The notes under the pieces: generated by a model | Database searches by the model: none | Seen by the model: only the letters and a program-made list of their open reading frames with translations | What the model was told of the DNA's origin: nothing | Position numbers and translations under genes: made by a program | In this document: piece after piece, positions 15,929 to 23,689 of the stretch | How the letters are laid out: the number at the start of each line of letters is the position of its first letter | Position numbering within the stretch: the first letter of the stretch is position 1 | DNA from: Rugamonas apoptosis | GTDB lineage: Bacteria > Pseudomonadota > Gammaproteobacteria > Burkholderiales > Burkholderiaceae_D | NCBI RefSeq assembly: GCF_014042355.1 | Contig: NZ_JACEZU010000006.1 | Coordinates: 338,263 to 402,262 of the forward strand | Direction of reading: 5' to 3' | Length of the DNA stretch: 64,000 nucleotides

Positions 15929-18496
15929 ATGCACCGATACTGGTCCGCTCTCACGCTCGCCTCCCTGTTGACCGCCTGCGGCGGCGGTGGCGGGACCACG
16001 GACGGCACGCCGGTGCCGGCCGCCAGCGCGGCGCTCAGCTTCAGTCCGGATAAAGTCGCCATCTCGGCCGTGGCCGGCACTTCCACCACCGCCACCGTCA
16101 CCGCCACCGTGGCCCGCCCGGCCGACTTCGGCGGCGCCACCGTGTACGCCTATCTGGTCGATGGCGCCGGCGTGCTGCTGCCCAATGTGCAACTGGTGGC
16201 CGATGGCAGCCAGGCTTACCACGCCACCTTGCAGACGGCGCCCACGCTGGCCGCCGGCGGCTACCAGGGCAATTTCACCGTCAAACTGTGCCGCGACAGC
16301 GGGTGCGCCGGCCAGTTCCCCGGTTCGCCCATGCTGCTGCCCTACGATATCCAGGTGGCACCGGCCGGCTCGGCGCCGTTCAGCGCCAGCGGCACCGTGC
16401 CGCTGACGGTCACCATGCATCAGGGCGGCGCCGTGCCGGCGCCGGCCGCCATCAGCGTGCAGGCCGTGGGGCGCAGCTGGAGCGCGGTCAGCGGCGCCGC
16501 CTGGCTCACCCTGAACAACACCAGCGGCAGCGGCAACGCCACCATCACGGCCACCTATGCGGCCGCCAGCCTGGCGCCTGGACTCTACAACACCACCGTC
16601 ACGCTGACGGCCGGCGACGGCCTGGTGGCCACCGTGCCCGTGGCGCTGACGGTGCTGGCGCCGGCCTTCCAGGTCAGCAGCGACGGCGTCACCTTCACGG
16701 CCATCAACGGCGCGCCCATCGCCGCCCAGGATGTGCAGTTGGCCACCGACAACGCCCAGGCCACGCGCTGGATCGCCAGCAGCGGCGCCGGCTGGCTGCG
16801 CGCCAGCCCCAGCCAGGGCTACACCCCAGCCACCACCACGCTCTCCATCGATCCCACCATCGGCACGCTGGTGAGCGGCAATTACAGCACCAACCTGACG
16901 CTGACGGCCACCGGCGTCACCACGCGCCAGTTGCCGGTGGCGCTCAAACTGGTGCGCCCCACCCTGCTGGTGTCGAACGCCGCCGTGACCCTGGGCGGCA
17001 GCTACGGGCGCGACTTCAGTCCGCGCAGCATGACACTGAGCCTGAACACGGGCGCCAACCTGTGGCCATGGCAGTTGTCGGCCGCCCCCGCCTGGGCCAG
17101 CGCCAGCGCGTTCGCCGGCAGGGTCGGCGCCACTGCCAGCACCATCACGTTCACGCCCAACGCTGCCGCCGCGCCGGCCAGCGGCGCCACCGTCCAGATG
17201 CTGGCCGGGGCCACCGTCAACGGCGACGTCGTGGCAACGCCGATCACCTTGACCATCAACAAGGACAAGCACAAGCTGCTGCCGTCCGAGCTGGGGGTGG
17301 CCATGAGCGGCACACCCGGCTGGTCGCGCGTGACGCGGCGCATCAGCATGGTCGACAATTACGGCCTGGTGCCGGACTGGACTGCCGCGAGCGACCAGCC
17401 ATGGCTGACGGCCAGCGGCAGCGGCGCCAGCCTGATCCTGTCGGCCGACCCTAGCGCGCTGGCGCCCAATAGCCTCAATTACGCCACCGTGACGGTGGCC
17501 CCGACCGACCCCGCGATACCAGCCGCCACCCCGATCCGGGTCGCGTTCTGGAAGGGCACCACCACGCCGACGGCGCCCGTGTCGCCCCACCCGCTGTACC
17601 GCAACGTCGTGACCGACCCGATCCGGCCGCTCGTGTATGCCCACAACGGCGGCACCACCATCGACATCTACAACGTCTATACGGGCCAGCTGACGGACAC
17701 CCTGACCGGCTTTGGCGGCGCGCTCGGCGACATGGCCGTGTCGGCCGACGGCGCGCTGCTGTACGCGTACGACCTCGACAACAGCAAGCTGGAAGTGCGG
17801 GTACTGGCCACCAAGGCCGTGCAGGCGCGCTGGACGCTGGCGCACAAGCCCGACCGCACGTCGCGCCTGGCCCTGTTGCGTCCCAACGGCGTGGACCTGG
17901 TCGCGCTCAACGACGGCAGCATCTACAACAGCGCCGGCAAACTGCTGGCCAGCCTGCCGATCCAGGGCGGCACGCTGAGCGCGGCGGCCGATGGCAAGCG
18001 CTTATATGTGCAGGACGAGGACGGCACGGCCGTGCACCTGGCCACCTACACGGTCGATTATGCCGACATCGGCGGCGGCCCCCTGTTCACCGCGCCCCTG
18101 CCGGCCGCCAGCCACCTGGGCAACGGCGGCGCCGGCCAGGACATTGCCGTCAGCGCCGACGGCGCCATCCTGTACGCGGCCAGCGCCAGCCCCACCCAGT
18201 GCAGCGTGCTGGGCACGAACGATCTGGGCACGCTGTCCTACCTGGCCAGCGGCGGCAACGCGCCCGACAATGTGGAAGTGGGCAGCGATGGCCGGGTCTA
18301 CTGCGGCGTGGCCGGCAAGTCCGCTGCGGCCGACGTCTGGGTCTACAGCGCGGCCGGCGCGCTGCTGCAACAGCGCAAGTTCGTGCCCGTGGGACGCCAG
18401 CTGGCGCCGCGCCAGATGGTGATCTCGGGCGATGGCTTCATCCTGATCGGGCTCAACGACGACGGCGTGCTCAATATCGTGCCGGTGGGGCCGTGA
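15929..18496 (+). CDS. BACON-domain lipoprotein with C-terminal beta-propeller
   Basis: 855 aa. A short leader with lipobox LLTAC followed by five glycines predicts a lipoprotein. Residues about 25-560 are repeated Ig-like beta sandwiches; several match BACON units (WSAVSGAAWLTLNNTSGSGNATITATYAAASLAPG and similar), a carbohydrate/protein-adhesion type fold. Residues about 570-855 form a WD/YVTN-like propeller (DMAVSADGALLYAYDLDN, DIAVSADGAILYAAS). The ATG at 15929 has a GAGGA site. Likely outer-membrane or surface-exposed; ligand unknown. It follows the TPR lipoprotein by 110 bp. Confidence 0.82.
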   Translation: MHRYWSALTLASLLTACGGGGGTTDGTPVPAASAALSFSPDKVAISAVAGTSTTATVTATVARPADFGGATVYAYLVDGAGVLLPNVQLVADGSQAYHATLQTAPTLAAGGYQGNFTVKLCRDSGCAGQFPGSPMLLPYDIQVAPAGSAPFSASGTVPLTVTMHQGGAVPAPAAISVQAVGRSWSAVSGAAWLTLNNTSGSGNATITATYAAASLAPGLYNTTVTLTAGDGLVATVPVALTVLAPAFQVSSDGVTFTAINGAPIAAQDVQLATDNAQATRWIASSGAGWLRASPSQGYTPATTTLSIDPTIGTLVSGNYSTNLTLTATGVTTRQLPVALKLVRPTLLVSNAAVTLGGSYGRDFSPRSMTLSLNTGANLWPWQLSAAPAWASASAFAGRVGATASTITFTPNAAAAPASGATVQMLAGATVNGDVVATPITLTINKDKHKLLPSELGVAMSGTPGWSRVTRRISMVDNYGLVPDWTAASDQPWLTASGSGASLILSADPSALAPNSLNYATVTVAPTDPAIPAATPIRVAFWKGTTTPTAPVSPHPLYRNVVTDPIRPLVYAHNGGTTIDIYNVYTGQLTDTLTGFGGALGDMAVSADGALLYAYDLDNSKLEVRVLATKAVQARWTLAHKPDRTSRLALLRPNGVDLVALNDGSIYNSAGKLLASLPIQGGTLSAAADGKRLYVQDEDGTAVHLATYTVDYADIGGGPLFTAPLPAASHLGNGGAGQDIAVSADGAILYAASASPTQCSVLGTNDLGTLSYLASGGNAPDNVEVGSDGRVYCGVAGKSAAADVWVYSAAGALLQQRKFVPVGRQLAPRQMVISGDGFILIGLNDDGVLNIVPVGP

Positions 18497-18653
18497 CGCC
18501 GGGCGGCAAGTGCGGGAACCGCTGCAAGCGGTGACCGACTATATGTTGCTGGGTTCTGGTTGCGGCCGTGCGCCCGTCGCTATCGGCGATTTGATTTTGA
18601 CTGAGGTGCTGCAGGGCTTCCGGACAGACCGCGATTTCAACCTGCGACTTTGA

Positions 18654-19238
18654 TCACGTTTCTATTCCTTGCTTTTCGTGCGATGACAAATGATTGCACG
18701 GCACATCCGCCAGAACGGGCCGCAATGCCCGCCATCGCATCGCTTTAACTGCATACGCCATGGTATGGGCTGGGCTACTTGATGGCAGCGCAATAATGTC
18801 GTAAGCAGCGGCCAGCTCGCCTAGTACCTTGAGCCCATGCCGTCCAGCCGTGCCACCGTTGAAGGCAATCGCTTGGATGTTAGGGTAGCGCAACAGCAAG
18901 CCACACAAGTCGTTGTCGTTGCGCTCGCGGATATTGCTGTCCAGGCTGCCTTTGCGATGCGCCTCGGCCACCACATCCCAAAGGCCAACGCCGTGTCGAA
19001 GCAGGGATTGCAGACGGGCGGCATAATCCAGCACGACCAGATCGACGCCCAGCACGTCCGACATCAAGGCCCAGAATTTGTTCTGGCGGTTGGCATAATA
19101 TTGCTGTAACGCCAGCGACTGTTCGCCCGGCAAACTGCCCAGCACCAGCACGCGCGTATGGTGGTCGACCACGGGATCGAAACAGCGCTTGCGCGTGACG
19201 GACGGCGGCTGGCCGGGATGGGCGGATGGCGTGGACAT
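18654..19238 (-). CDS. DNA-deoxyinosine (hypoxanthine-DNA) glycosylase
   Basis: 194 aa, uracil-DNA-glycosylase superfamily family 6. The signature RVLVLGSLPGEQSLALQQYYANRQNKFWALM matches the hypoxanthine-DNA glycosylase active-site region, with AIAFNGGTAGR and LPSSSPAH downstream. These enzymes excise deaminated adenine from DNA. The usual UDG family 1 Asp/His catalytic pair is not expected in this family. ATG at 19238 chosen from the family N-terminus (SFDPV-like CFDPVVD follows). Its 5' side faces the Mpo1-like gene. Composition is slightly less GC-rich at the 3' end. Confidence 0.85.
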   Translation of the reverse strand: MSTPSAHPGQPPSVTRKRCFDPVVDHHTRVLVLGSLPGEQSLALQQYYANRQNKFWALMSDVLGVDLVVLDYAARLQSLLRHGVGLWDVVAEAHRKGSLDSNIRERNDNDLCGLLLRYPNIQAIAFNGGTAGRHGLKVLGELAAAYDIIALPSSSPAHTMAYAVKAMRWRALRPVLADVPCNHLSSHEKQGIET

Positions 19239-19415
19239 GAACAGGCACTCGGCGGCGCCAGGATGGGAAACCACGCCATGGTAGCACTCCACCCCGCCAC
19301 CATCCAGGGGCGCCGCCGCCCATCCAACCGTCCGCCATAGACGGAAACTTCCGGTATAGAATCCCCCGGCAAGCTCATCAAGAGCACAACCAAGCCTTAT
19401 CCGCCGGAGCCCCCC

Positions 19416-19853
19416 ATGCCCACCAGCCGCACCATCGACACCCTGCTGGCCCAGTACAGCGAGAGCCATGTGAACCAGCTCAACGAATGGATCCACATCG
19501 TGTGTGTGCCGGTGATCGTGTTTACGCTGCTGGGCCTGCTGTGGGCCATCCATCCGCTGCTGGCGCTGGCCGTGGTGGCGACGGCCTTGCGGTATTACGC
19601 CGGCCTGTCCAAACCGTTCGCGGTGGGCATGCTCCTGATGGCTGCCTCCATGCTGGGCCTGCTGTCGGCCTTGCCGCCCCGCGCCGTACTGCCGCTGTCG
19701 CTGGCCATGTTCGTGCTGGCCTGGATCGGCCAGTTCATCGGCCACCAGATCGAGGGCAGGAAACCTTCATTCTTCGACGACGTGCGCTTTCTCTTGATCG
19801 GCCCGCTGTTCGTGCTGGGCTTCCTGTACCGCCGCCTGAAACTGGCTTATTGA
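19416..19853 (+). CDS. Mpo1-like (DUF962) membrane protein
   Basis: 145 aa. N-terminal DUF962 motif YSESHVNQLNEWIHIVCVPVIVFT, three to four membrane spans, then GQFIGHQIEGRKPSFFDDVRFLLIGPLFVLGFLYRR. The conserved His residues (SHVNQLNEWIH, GHQIEGRKP) resemble the iron-binding His of yeast Mpo1, a 2-hydroxy fatty acid dioxygenase. Bacterial function is unproven. It sits in the inner membrane. The gene converges on a small ORF and is followed by the DMT transporter. Confidence 0.87.
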   Translation: MPTSRTIDTLLAQYSESHVNQLNEWIHIVCVPVIVFTLLGLLWAIHPLLALAVVATALRYYAGLSKPFAVGMLLMAASMLGLLSALPPRAVLPLSLAMFVLAWIGQFIGHQIEGRKPSFFDDVRFLLIGPLFVLGFLYRRLKLAY

Positions 19854-19854
19854 T

Positions 19855-19989
19855 TCAAGGCCGGCCCGCCACCGCGAACACCAGTTGCCCGCGCGCGGGA
19901 CTGTCGTCGGCCAGCAGGATGACGGATGCCGTGCTCAGCAGCACATAGCCGATCAGGGTGGCCACTTTGTATCGCAGCGCGTGGGGCAT
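19855..19989 (-). CDS. Possible 44-aa small membrane protein
   Basis: An ORF too short for routine calling: MPHALRYKVATLIGYVLLST at the start, one predicted membrane span (residues 9-27), then a short polar tail ending RP. A GGAG motif lies 8 bp upstream of the ATG. It fills the space between the Mpo1-like gene (stop to stop, 1-bp gap) and the DMT gene and has normal codon use. No homologue is recognised, so this is a tentative call. Confidence 0.4.
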   Translation of the reverse strand: MPHALRYKVATLIGYVLLSTASVILLADDSPARGQLVFAVAGRP

Positions 19990-20140
19990 GGCCGTCTCCG
20001 GTGGTGAAAGATCGTCTTTTTATAATAGCCACCTCGCCAGCTGGTGCGGCGCTCAATCCCGCGCCGCTGCGCCACATCAAGCGGGAACGTGGTGAAATCG
20101 TCAAGAATATGGCTGCTAGGCAAGCTCGCCACAAGCCCGG

Positions 20141-20146
20141 TATACT
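20141..20146 (+). promoter_or_regulatory. Candidate -10 box placed for a leaderless transcript
   Basis: TATACT ends 6 bases before the ATG of the DMT transporter, so initiation 7 bases later would fall on the A of the start codon. The -35 region is weak (AGGCAA at 20118). Confidence 0.35.
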
Positions 20147-20152
20147 CCGTCG

Positions 20153-21082
20153 ATGTCCTCTCCAATTCTGTTTCTCACCGCCTGCCTGATCTGGGGTTCC
20201 ACCTTCTTCGCCATCACCCTGCAACTGGGCCAGGTGGCGCCGGCCGTGTCCGTCGTCTACCGTTTCGCCATCGCCTCGGTCGCCCTGTTCGCCTGGTGCC
20301 TGGCGCGCGGCGACCACCTGCGCCTGCCCTGGCGTACCCAGCGCTGGCTGCTACTGCAAGGCATCGCCAGCTTCGGCCTGAGCTACATCTGCACTTACAC
20401 GTCCGAGCAATACCTGGTATCGGCCCTGGTGGCCGTGCTGTTCGCGCTGATGGTGTTCTGGACCCCGATCTGCAGCCGGCTGATCCTGGGCACGCCGCTC
20501 ACGGCCCGCATCTGGACCGCGGGCGCGGCCGCCATGGCCGGGGTGACGCTGCTGTTTTACCAGTCCATCGCCAGCGCGTGGAGCGCCATGGCCGGCGGCG
20601 GCAACGGCCACGTCCTGCTGGGCCTGGGGTTGGCCCTGTGCGCCACCATCTCTAGCTCGGTCGGCAACGTGCTGGTGGTCAAGGTGCGCGAACAATCGTC
20701 CAATGTGCTGCTGACCATGGCCTGGTCCATGCTGTGGGGCACCCTGATGGTGGCGGCCTGGGTGCTCGTCAGCGGCCAATCATTCACGCTGCCCACCACG
20801 GCCCGCTACTGGGGCGGCCTGTTCTACCTGGCCATCTTCGGTTCCGTGATCGCCTTCGCCGCCTATTTCACGCTGATCCTGCGCATCGGATCGCACAAGG
20901 CCGTCTACATCGGCGTCGTCACGCCCGTCATTTCCGTGCTGCTGTCGATCCGGCTGGAACATTTCCAGCCCGGCCCGCTGGAATGGCTGGGCATGCTGAT
21001 CTGCCTGGCCAGCGTGGCCTGGGCCTTGCGGGCCGACGCGCCCGCCCCTACCGTCAACCCCGAACTTGAAAGCGCCGCATAA
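20153..21082 (+). CDS. EamA/DMT-family transporter
   Basis: 309 aa with ten predicted membrane spans arranged as two EamA repeats (LTACLIWGSTFFAITLQLG at the start; second repeat from about residue 160). Inner-membrane drug/metabolite exporter or amino-acid/metabolite carrier; substrate unknown. No ribosome-binding site is visible before the ATG at 20153, while a TATACT box sits just upstream, so translation may be leaderless. Three bases separate it from the acetyltransferase gene, so the two are co-transcribed. Confidence 0.9.
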   Translation: MSSPILFLTACLIWGSTFFAITLQLGQVAPAVSVVYRFAIASVALFAWCLARGDHLRLPWRTQRWLLLQGIASFGLSYICTYTSEQYLVSALVAVLFALMVFWTPICSRLILGTPLTARIWTAGAAAMAGVTLLFYQSIASAWSAMAGGGNGHVLLGLGLALCATISSSVGNVLVVKVREQSSNVLLTMAWSMLWGTLMVAAWVLVSGQSFTLPTTARYWGGLFYLAIFGSVIAFAAYFTLILRIGSHKAVYIGVVTPVISVLLSIRLEHFQPGPLEWLGMLICLASVAWALRADAPAPTVNPELESAA

Positions 21083-21085
21083 TTC

Positions 21086-21574
21086 ATGAGCAACGCACAA
21101 CTGACCATCCGCCCGGCCACCCCGGCCGACGTGGACGCCATCTTCGGCATGATCCACGAACTGGCCGTGTTTGAAAAACTGGAACACCTGGTGGTGGCCA
21201 ACCCCACCATGCTGCACGACGGCCTGTTCGGCGACCACCCCGCCTGCGAAGCCATCGTGGGCGAGCAAGCGGGCGAGGTGGTGACGTTCGCCCTGTTCTT
21301 CCACAACTTCTCCACCTTCCTGTGCCGCAAGGGCCTGTACCTGGAGGACCTGTACGTGAAGCAATCGTGCCGCGGCAAGGGTTACGGCAAGCAGATGCTG
21401 GTGGCGCTGGCCCAACTGGCGGTGGAACGCAACTGCGGCCGCTTCGAATGGTCGGTGCTGGACTGGAACGAAAACGCCATCAATTTCTACCGTGGCGTGG
21501 GCGCCGACCTGCTGCCGGACTGGCGCATCTGCCGCGTCACCGGCGCCGCCCTGCAGCAACTGGCATCGGCCTGA
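21086..21574 (+). CDS. GNAT-family N-acetyltransferase (diamine acetyltransferase-like)
   Basis: 162 aa, a single GNAT domain: N-terminal IRPATPADVDAIFGMIHELAVFEKLEH, the acetyl-CoA loop YVKQSCRGKGYGKQML (Q/RxxGxG/A type) and the C-terminal DWNENAINFYRGVGA. The layout matches spermidine/spermine-type (SSAT) acetyltransferases, which acetylate polyamines or small amines; substrate is inferred only. It lies 3 bp after the DMT gene and probably forms an operon with it. Start ATG 21086. Confidence 0.88.
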   Translation: MSNAQLTIRPATPADVDAIFGMIHELAVFEKLEHLVVANPTMLHDGLFGDHPACEAIVGEQAGEVVTFALFFHNFSTFLCRKGLYLEDLYVKQSCRGKGYGKQMLVALAQLAVERNCGRFEWSVLDWNENAINFYRGVGADLLPDWRICRVTGAALQQLASA

Positions 21575-21591
21575 CAGATCAGCTTCAAAAG

Positions 21592-21667
21592 CAAAAAAAA
21601 ATCCCACGAGCGCCAAGCGCCGCGTGGGATGGAACCCATGTTGAGTGGGAGGGGAGATTGAATCAAC
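21592..21667 (-). ncRNA. Candidate small RNA with strong intrinsic terminator
   Basis: Read on the minus strand, an ATCCCACG/CGTGGGAT hairpin (21601-21608 with 21623-21630) with a GC-rich centre is followed by a run of nine T, a classical Rho-independent terminator with no protein gene upstream of it. A TATAGT box at 21674-21679 would start transcription near 21667, giving a transcript of about 76 nt. The RNA would carry an unpaired CUCCCCUCCC stretch able to pair with Shine-Dalgarno sequences. The -35 box is poor. The terminator is firm; the promoter and the RNA are inference. Confidence 0.42.
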
Positions 21668-21847
21668 GCCTCCACTATAAGCGGCCTCCCGACGGCTGGC
21701 GCAGGTACTTTACATTTGCTTACGCCAGCTCAATATTGCTTACATCCATCTAACATTCCGCCTCCCCTCCGGCGCCTATTGATGCGGCACAAAACCGGCT
21801 CCCTAGCGGGCCGTACCATGGACTGTCACCTCGTCCGGGAGTCCGCC

Positions 21848-22024
21848 ATGAACAAATTTCCGCCTTTCGCCTTGCTGATTTACAAGGCTTATCTGCGCTC
21901 GCGGCTGGATCATTGCCAGCGCCACCTGCACACCATCGCCGCCCAGCGCGAGAACGACTTCCAGGCCGAACGCCTGCTGCACCGTGAAGTGGCGGTGGTG
22001 CGCGCGAAATTACATACGCTGTGA
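21848..22024 (+). CDS. Small hypothetical protein, 58 aa
   Basis: A short basic, helical protein (MNKFPPFALLIYKAYLRSRL... ending VVRAKLHTL) with no recognised domain. A GGGAG site precedes the ATG at 21848. Its last 15 bases overlap the 3' end of the converging ABC-transporter gene. Codon use is normal for this genome, which supports it being translated. Function unknown. Confidence 0.5.
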   Translation: MNKFPPFALLIYKAYLRSRLDHCQRHLHTIAAQRENDFQAERLLHREVAVVRAKLHTL

Positions 22025-23653
22025 CGCGGCGCGCCCCGCCAGCCGCTCCAGCAATTCAAACGCGCCCTGGGTCAGCAGAGCCAGCACGGCGGCCGGGATG
22101 GCGCCGGCCAGCAGCATGTCGTTATCGTTCAGGGCCAGGCCGATGGTGATGCGCTCACCGTAGCCGCCGGCGCCGATGAAGGCGGCGATGGTCGCCGTGC
22201 CGACACTCATCACGGCGGCCGTCTTCACGCCGGCCAGGATCACCGGCAACGCCAGCGGCAGTTCCACATGCCACAGGCGTTGCGCCGGCCTCAGACCGAG
22301 TGCCAGCGCCGCCAGCCGCAACCCTTGCGGCACTTGCAGCATGCCAGTGCAGGTATTGCGCACCACCGGCAGCAACGCATACACGAACAGCGCCACCAGG
22401 GCCGGCACCGCGCCGATGCCCAGCAACGGGATCAACAACGCCAGCAGGGCCAGCGAAGGCACCGTTTGCAGCACGCCCACCAGCGCCAGCACGCCCTGCC
22501 GCAGGCGCGGCACATAAGCGGCCAACACACCCAATGGGATGCCGGTCAAACAGGCCAGGCCCACCGCGACCAGCACCAGCGTGATGTGCTGGCGCGTGAG
22601 GGGCCATAACTTATCGTCGAAGATTTTGGCCAGCAGGCCATCATGCGGGACCAATGATGCTGGACTGGCCGCGGCCGGCGCGGGCGATGGTGCGGCGCTT
22701 GACGGCGCCAGCGGATGCGCCGCCAGCCAGCCGTGCGCCACAACGGCGAAGGGCTGGCCGTCGATCTCGGCGGCGCCGTTCATGGCGATCATGTCGGCCG
22801 CGCTGATGCGGCCTTGCAGCCGTCCGAGCGCGGCCCAGGCGGCGGGAAAGCGGGCCGCCGCGTCCAGCCGGTACAGCAGCACGGCATCGTAGCGGGGGAA
22901 GTAGCGGCGGTCGTCATCAAGCACGCGCAGCCCGTAGCGGGCGATCTTGGCGTCGGTGGAGTAGATGTCGATCACGTCCACCTGGCCCTGCTTGAGGGCG
23001 TCGTAGGCGATGCCGTGATCGAGGCCGGCCGGCTGCTGCGGCAAGCCGTAACGGCGCGCCAGTCCAGGCCAGCCATCGGCGCGGCCGATGAATTCGTGCG
23101 ACAGGCCAAAGCGCAGCGCGGGCCGGGCCGCCAGCTCGCTCAATGCGTGCGGGCCATCGGGGCCGCCGCGCACGGCCAGCGCGTAGGTGTTGTTGAAGCC
23201 AAGCGGCACGGCCACGCCCAACCCCAGCGGCGCCAGCTCGCGCCCGATCTGTTCCAGCGTGGCCGGTTCCTGATGGCGCAGGATCTCCTGGTCGATGGTG
23301 CCCAGGTATTCGGGATACAAATCGATCTTCCCGGCCCGCAGCGCGGCCAGCACGATGGCCGTGTTGCCCAGTCCTTGCAGGTGTTCGCTGCGGGCATACG
23401 GGGCCGCCGTTTGCGCCAGCAGTTCACCCAGAATGTAGGATTCCGTGAAACGCTTGGAACCGATGCGCAACGTGCCTTGCGCGCTATCGGCCGGCGATGC
23501 TGCCGCCGCGCCGGCACACATGCACGCGCAGGCGAACATCAGCCAGCACGCGGCCTGCCAAAGCCGGCCGGTCCTTCGCCCCGCGTCCCCCTGTCCGCCC
23601 CGTTCGCGCACGCGCACTCCCCTATCGTCTCGCCAGTCCGGCAAGCTTACCAT
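22010..23653 (-). CDS. Fused glycine betaine/choline-type ABC substrate-binding protein and permease
   Basis: 547 aa. A signal/membrane segment near residues 33-53 is followed by an OpuAC/OsmF-type binding domain (about 60-310: IGSKRFTESYILGELLAQ, LGNTAIVLAALRAGKIDLYPEYLGT, VIDIYSTDAKIARYGL). An Ala/Pro linker leads to a binding-protein-dependent permease domain (about 335-540: HITLVLVAVGLACLTGIPLGVLAAY, PALVALFVYALLPVVRNT, GTATIAAFIGAGGYGERI). Such fusions take up quaternary amines for osmoprotection. Order binding protein-then-permease is unusual, and no ATPase gene adjoins it, so the ATPase must be elsewhere. ATG at 23653 without strong ribosome-binding site. Confidence 0.86.
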   Translation of the reverse strand: MVSLPDWRDDRGVRVRERGGQGDAGRRTGRLWQAACWLMFACACMCAGAAAASPADSAQGTLRIGSKRFTESYILGELLAQTAAPYARSEHLQGLGNTAIVLAALRAGKIDLYPEYLGTIDQEILRHQEPATLEQIGRELAPLGLGVAVPLGFNNTYALAVRGGPDGPHALSELAARPALRFGLSHEFIGRADGWPGLARRYGLPQQPAGLDHGIAYDALKQGQVDVIDIYSTDAKIARYGLRVLDDDRRYFPRYDAVLLYRLDAAARFPAAWAALGRLQGRISAADMIAMNGAAEIDGQPFAVVAHGWLAAHPLAPSSAAPSPAPAAASPASLVPHDGLLAKIFDDKLWPLTRQHITLVLVAVGLACLTGIPLGVLAAYVPRLRQGVLALVGVLQTVPSLALLALLIPLLGIGAVPALVALFVYALLPVVRNTCTGMLQVPQGLRLAALALGLRPAQRLWHVELPLALPVILAGVKTAAVMSVGTATIAAFIGAGGYGERITIGLALNDNDMLLAGAIPAAVLALLTQGAFELLERLAGRAASQRM

Positions 23654-23689
23654 CGCCGGCCGGCGTACGCGCGCGGCTGCGGGTGGGCG

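Noticed and set aside
15791..17845. 684-aa minus-strand ORF opposite the BACON lipoprotein
   Set aside because: Gly/Arg/His repeats from antisense reading of Ala/Thr/Ser-rich coding sequence; no ribosome-binding site or domain.
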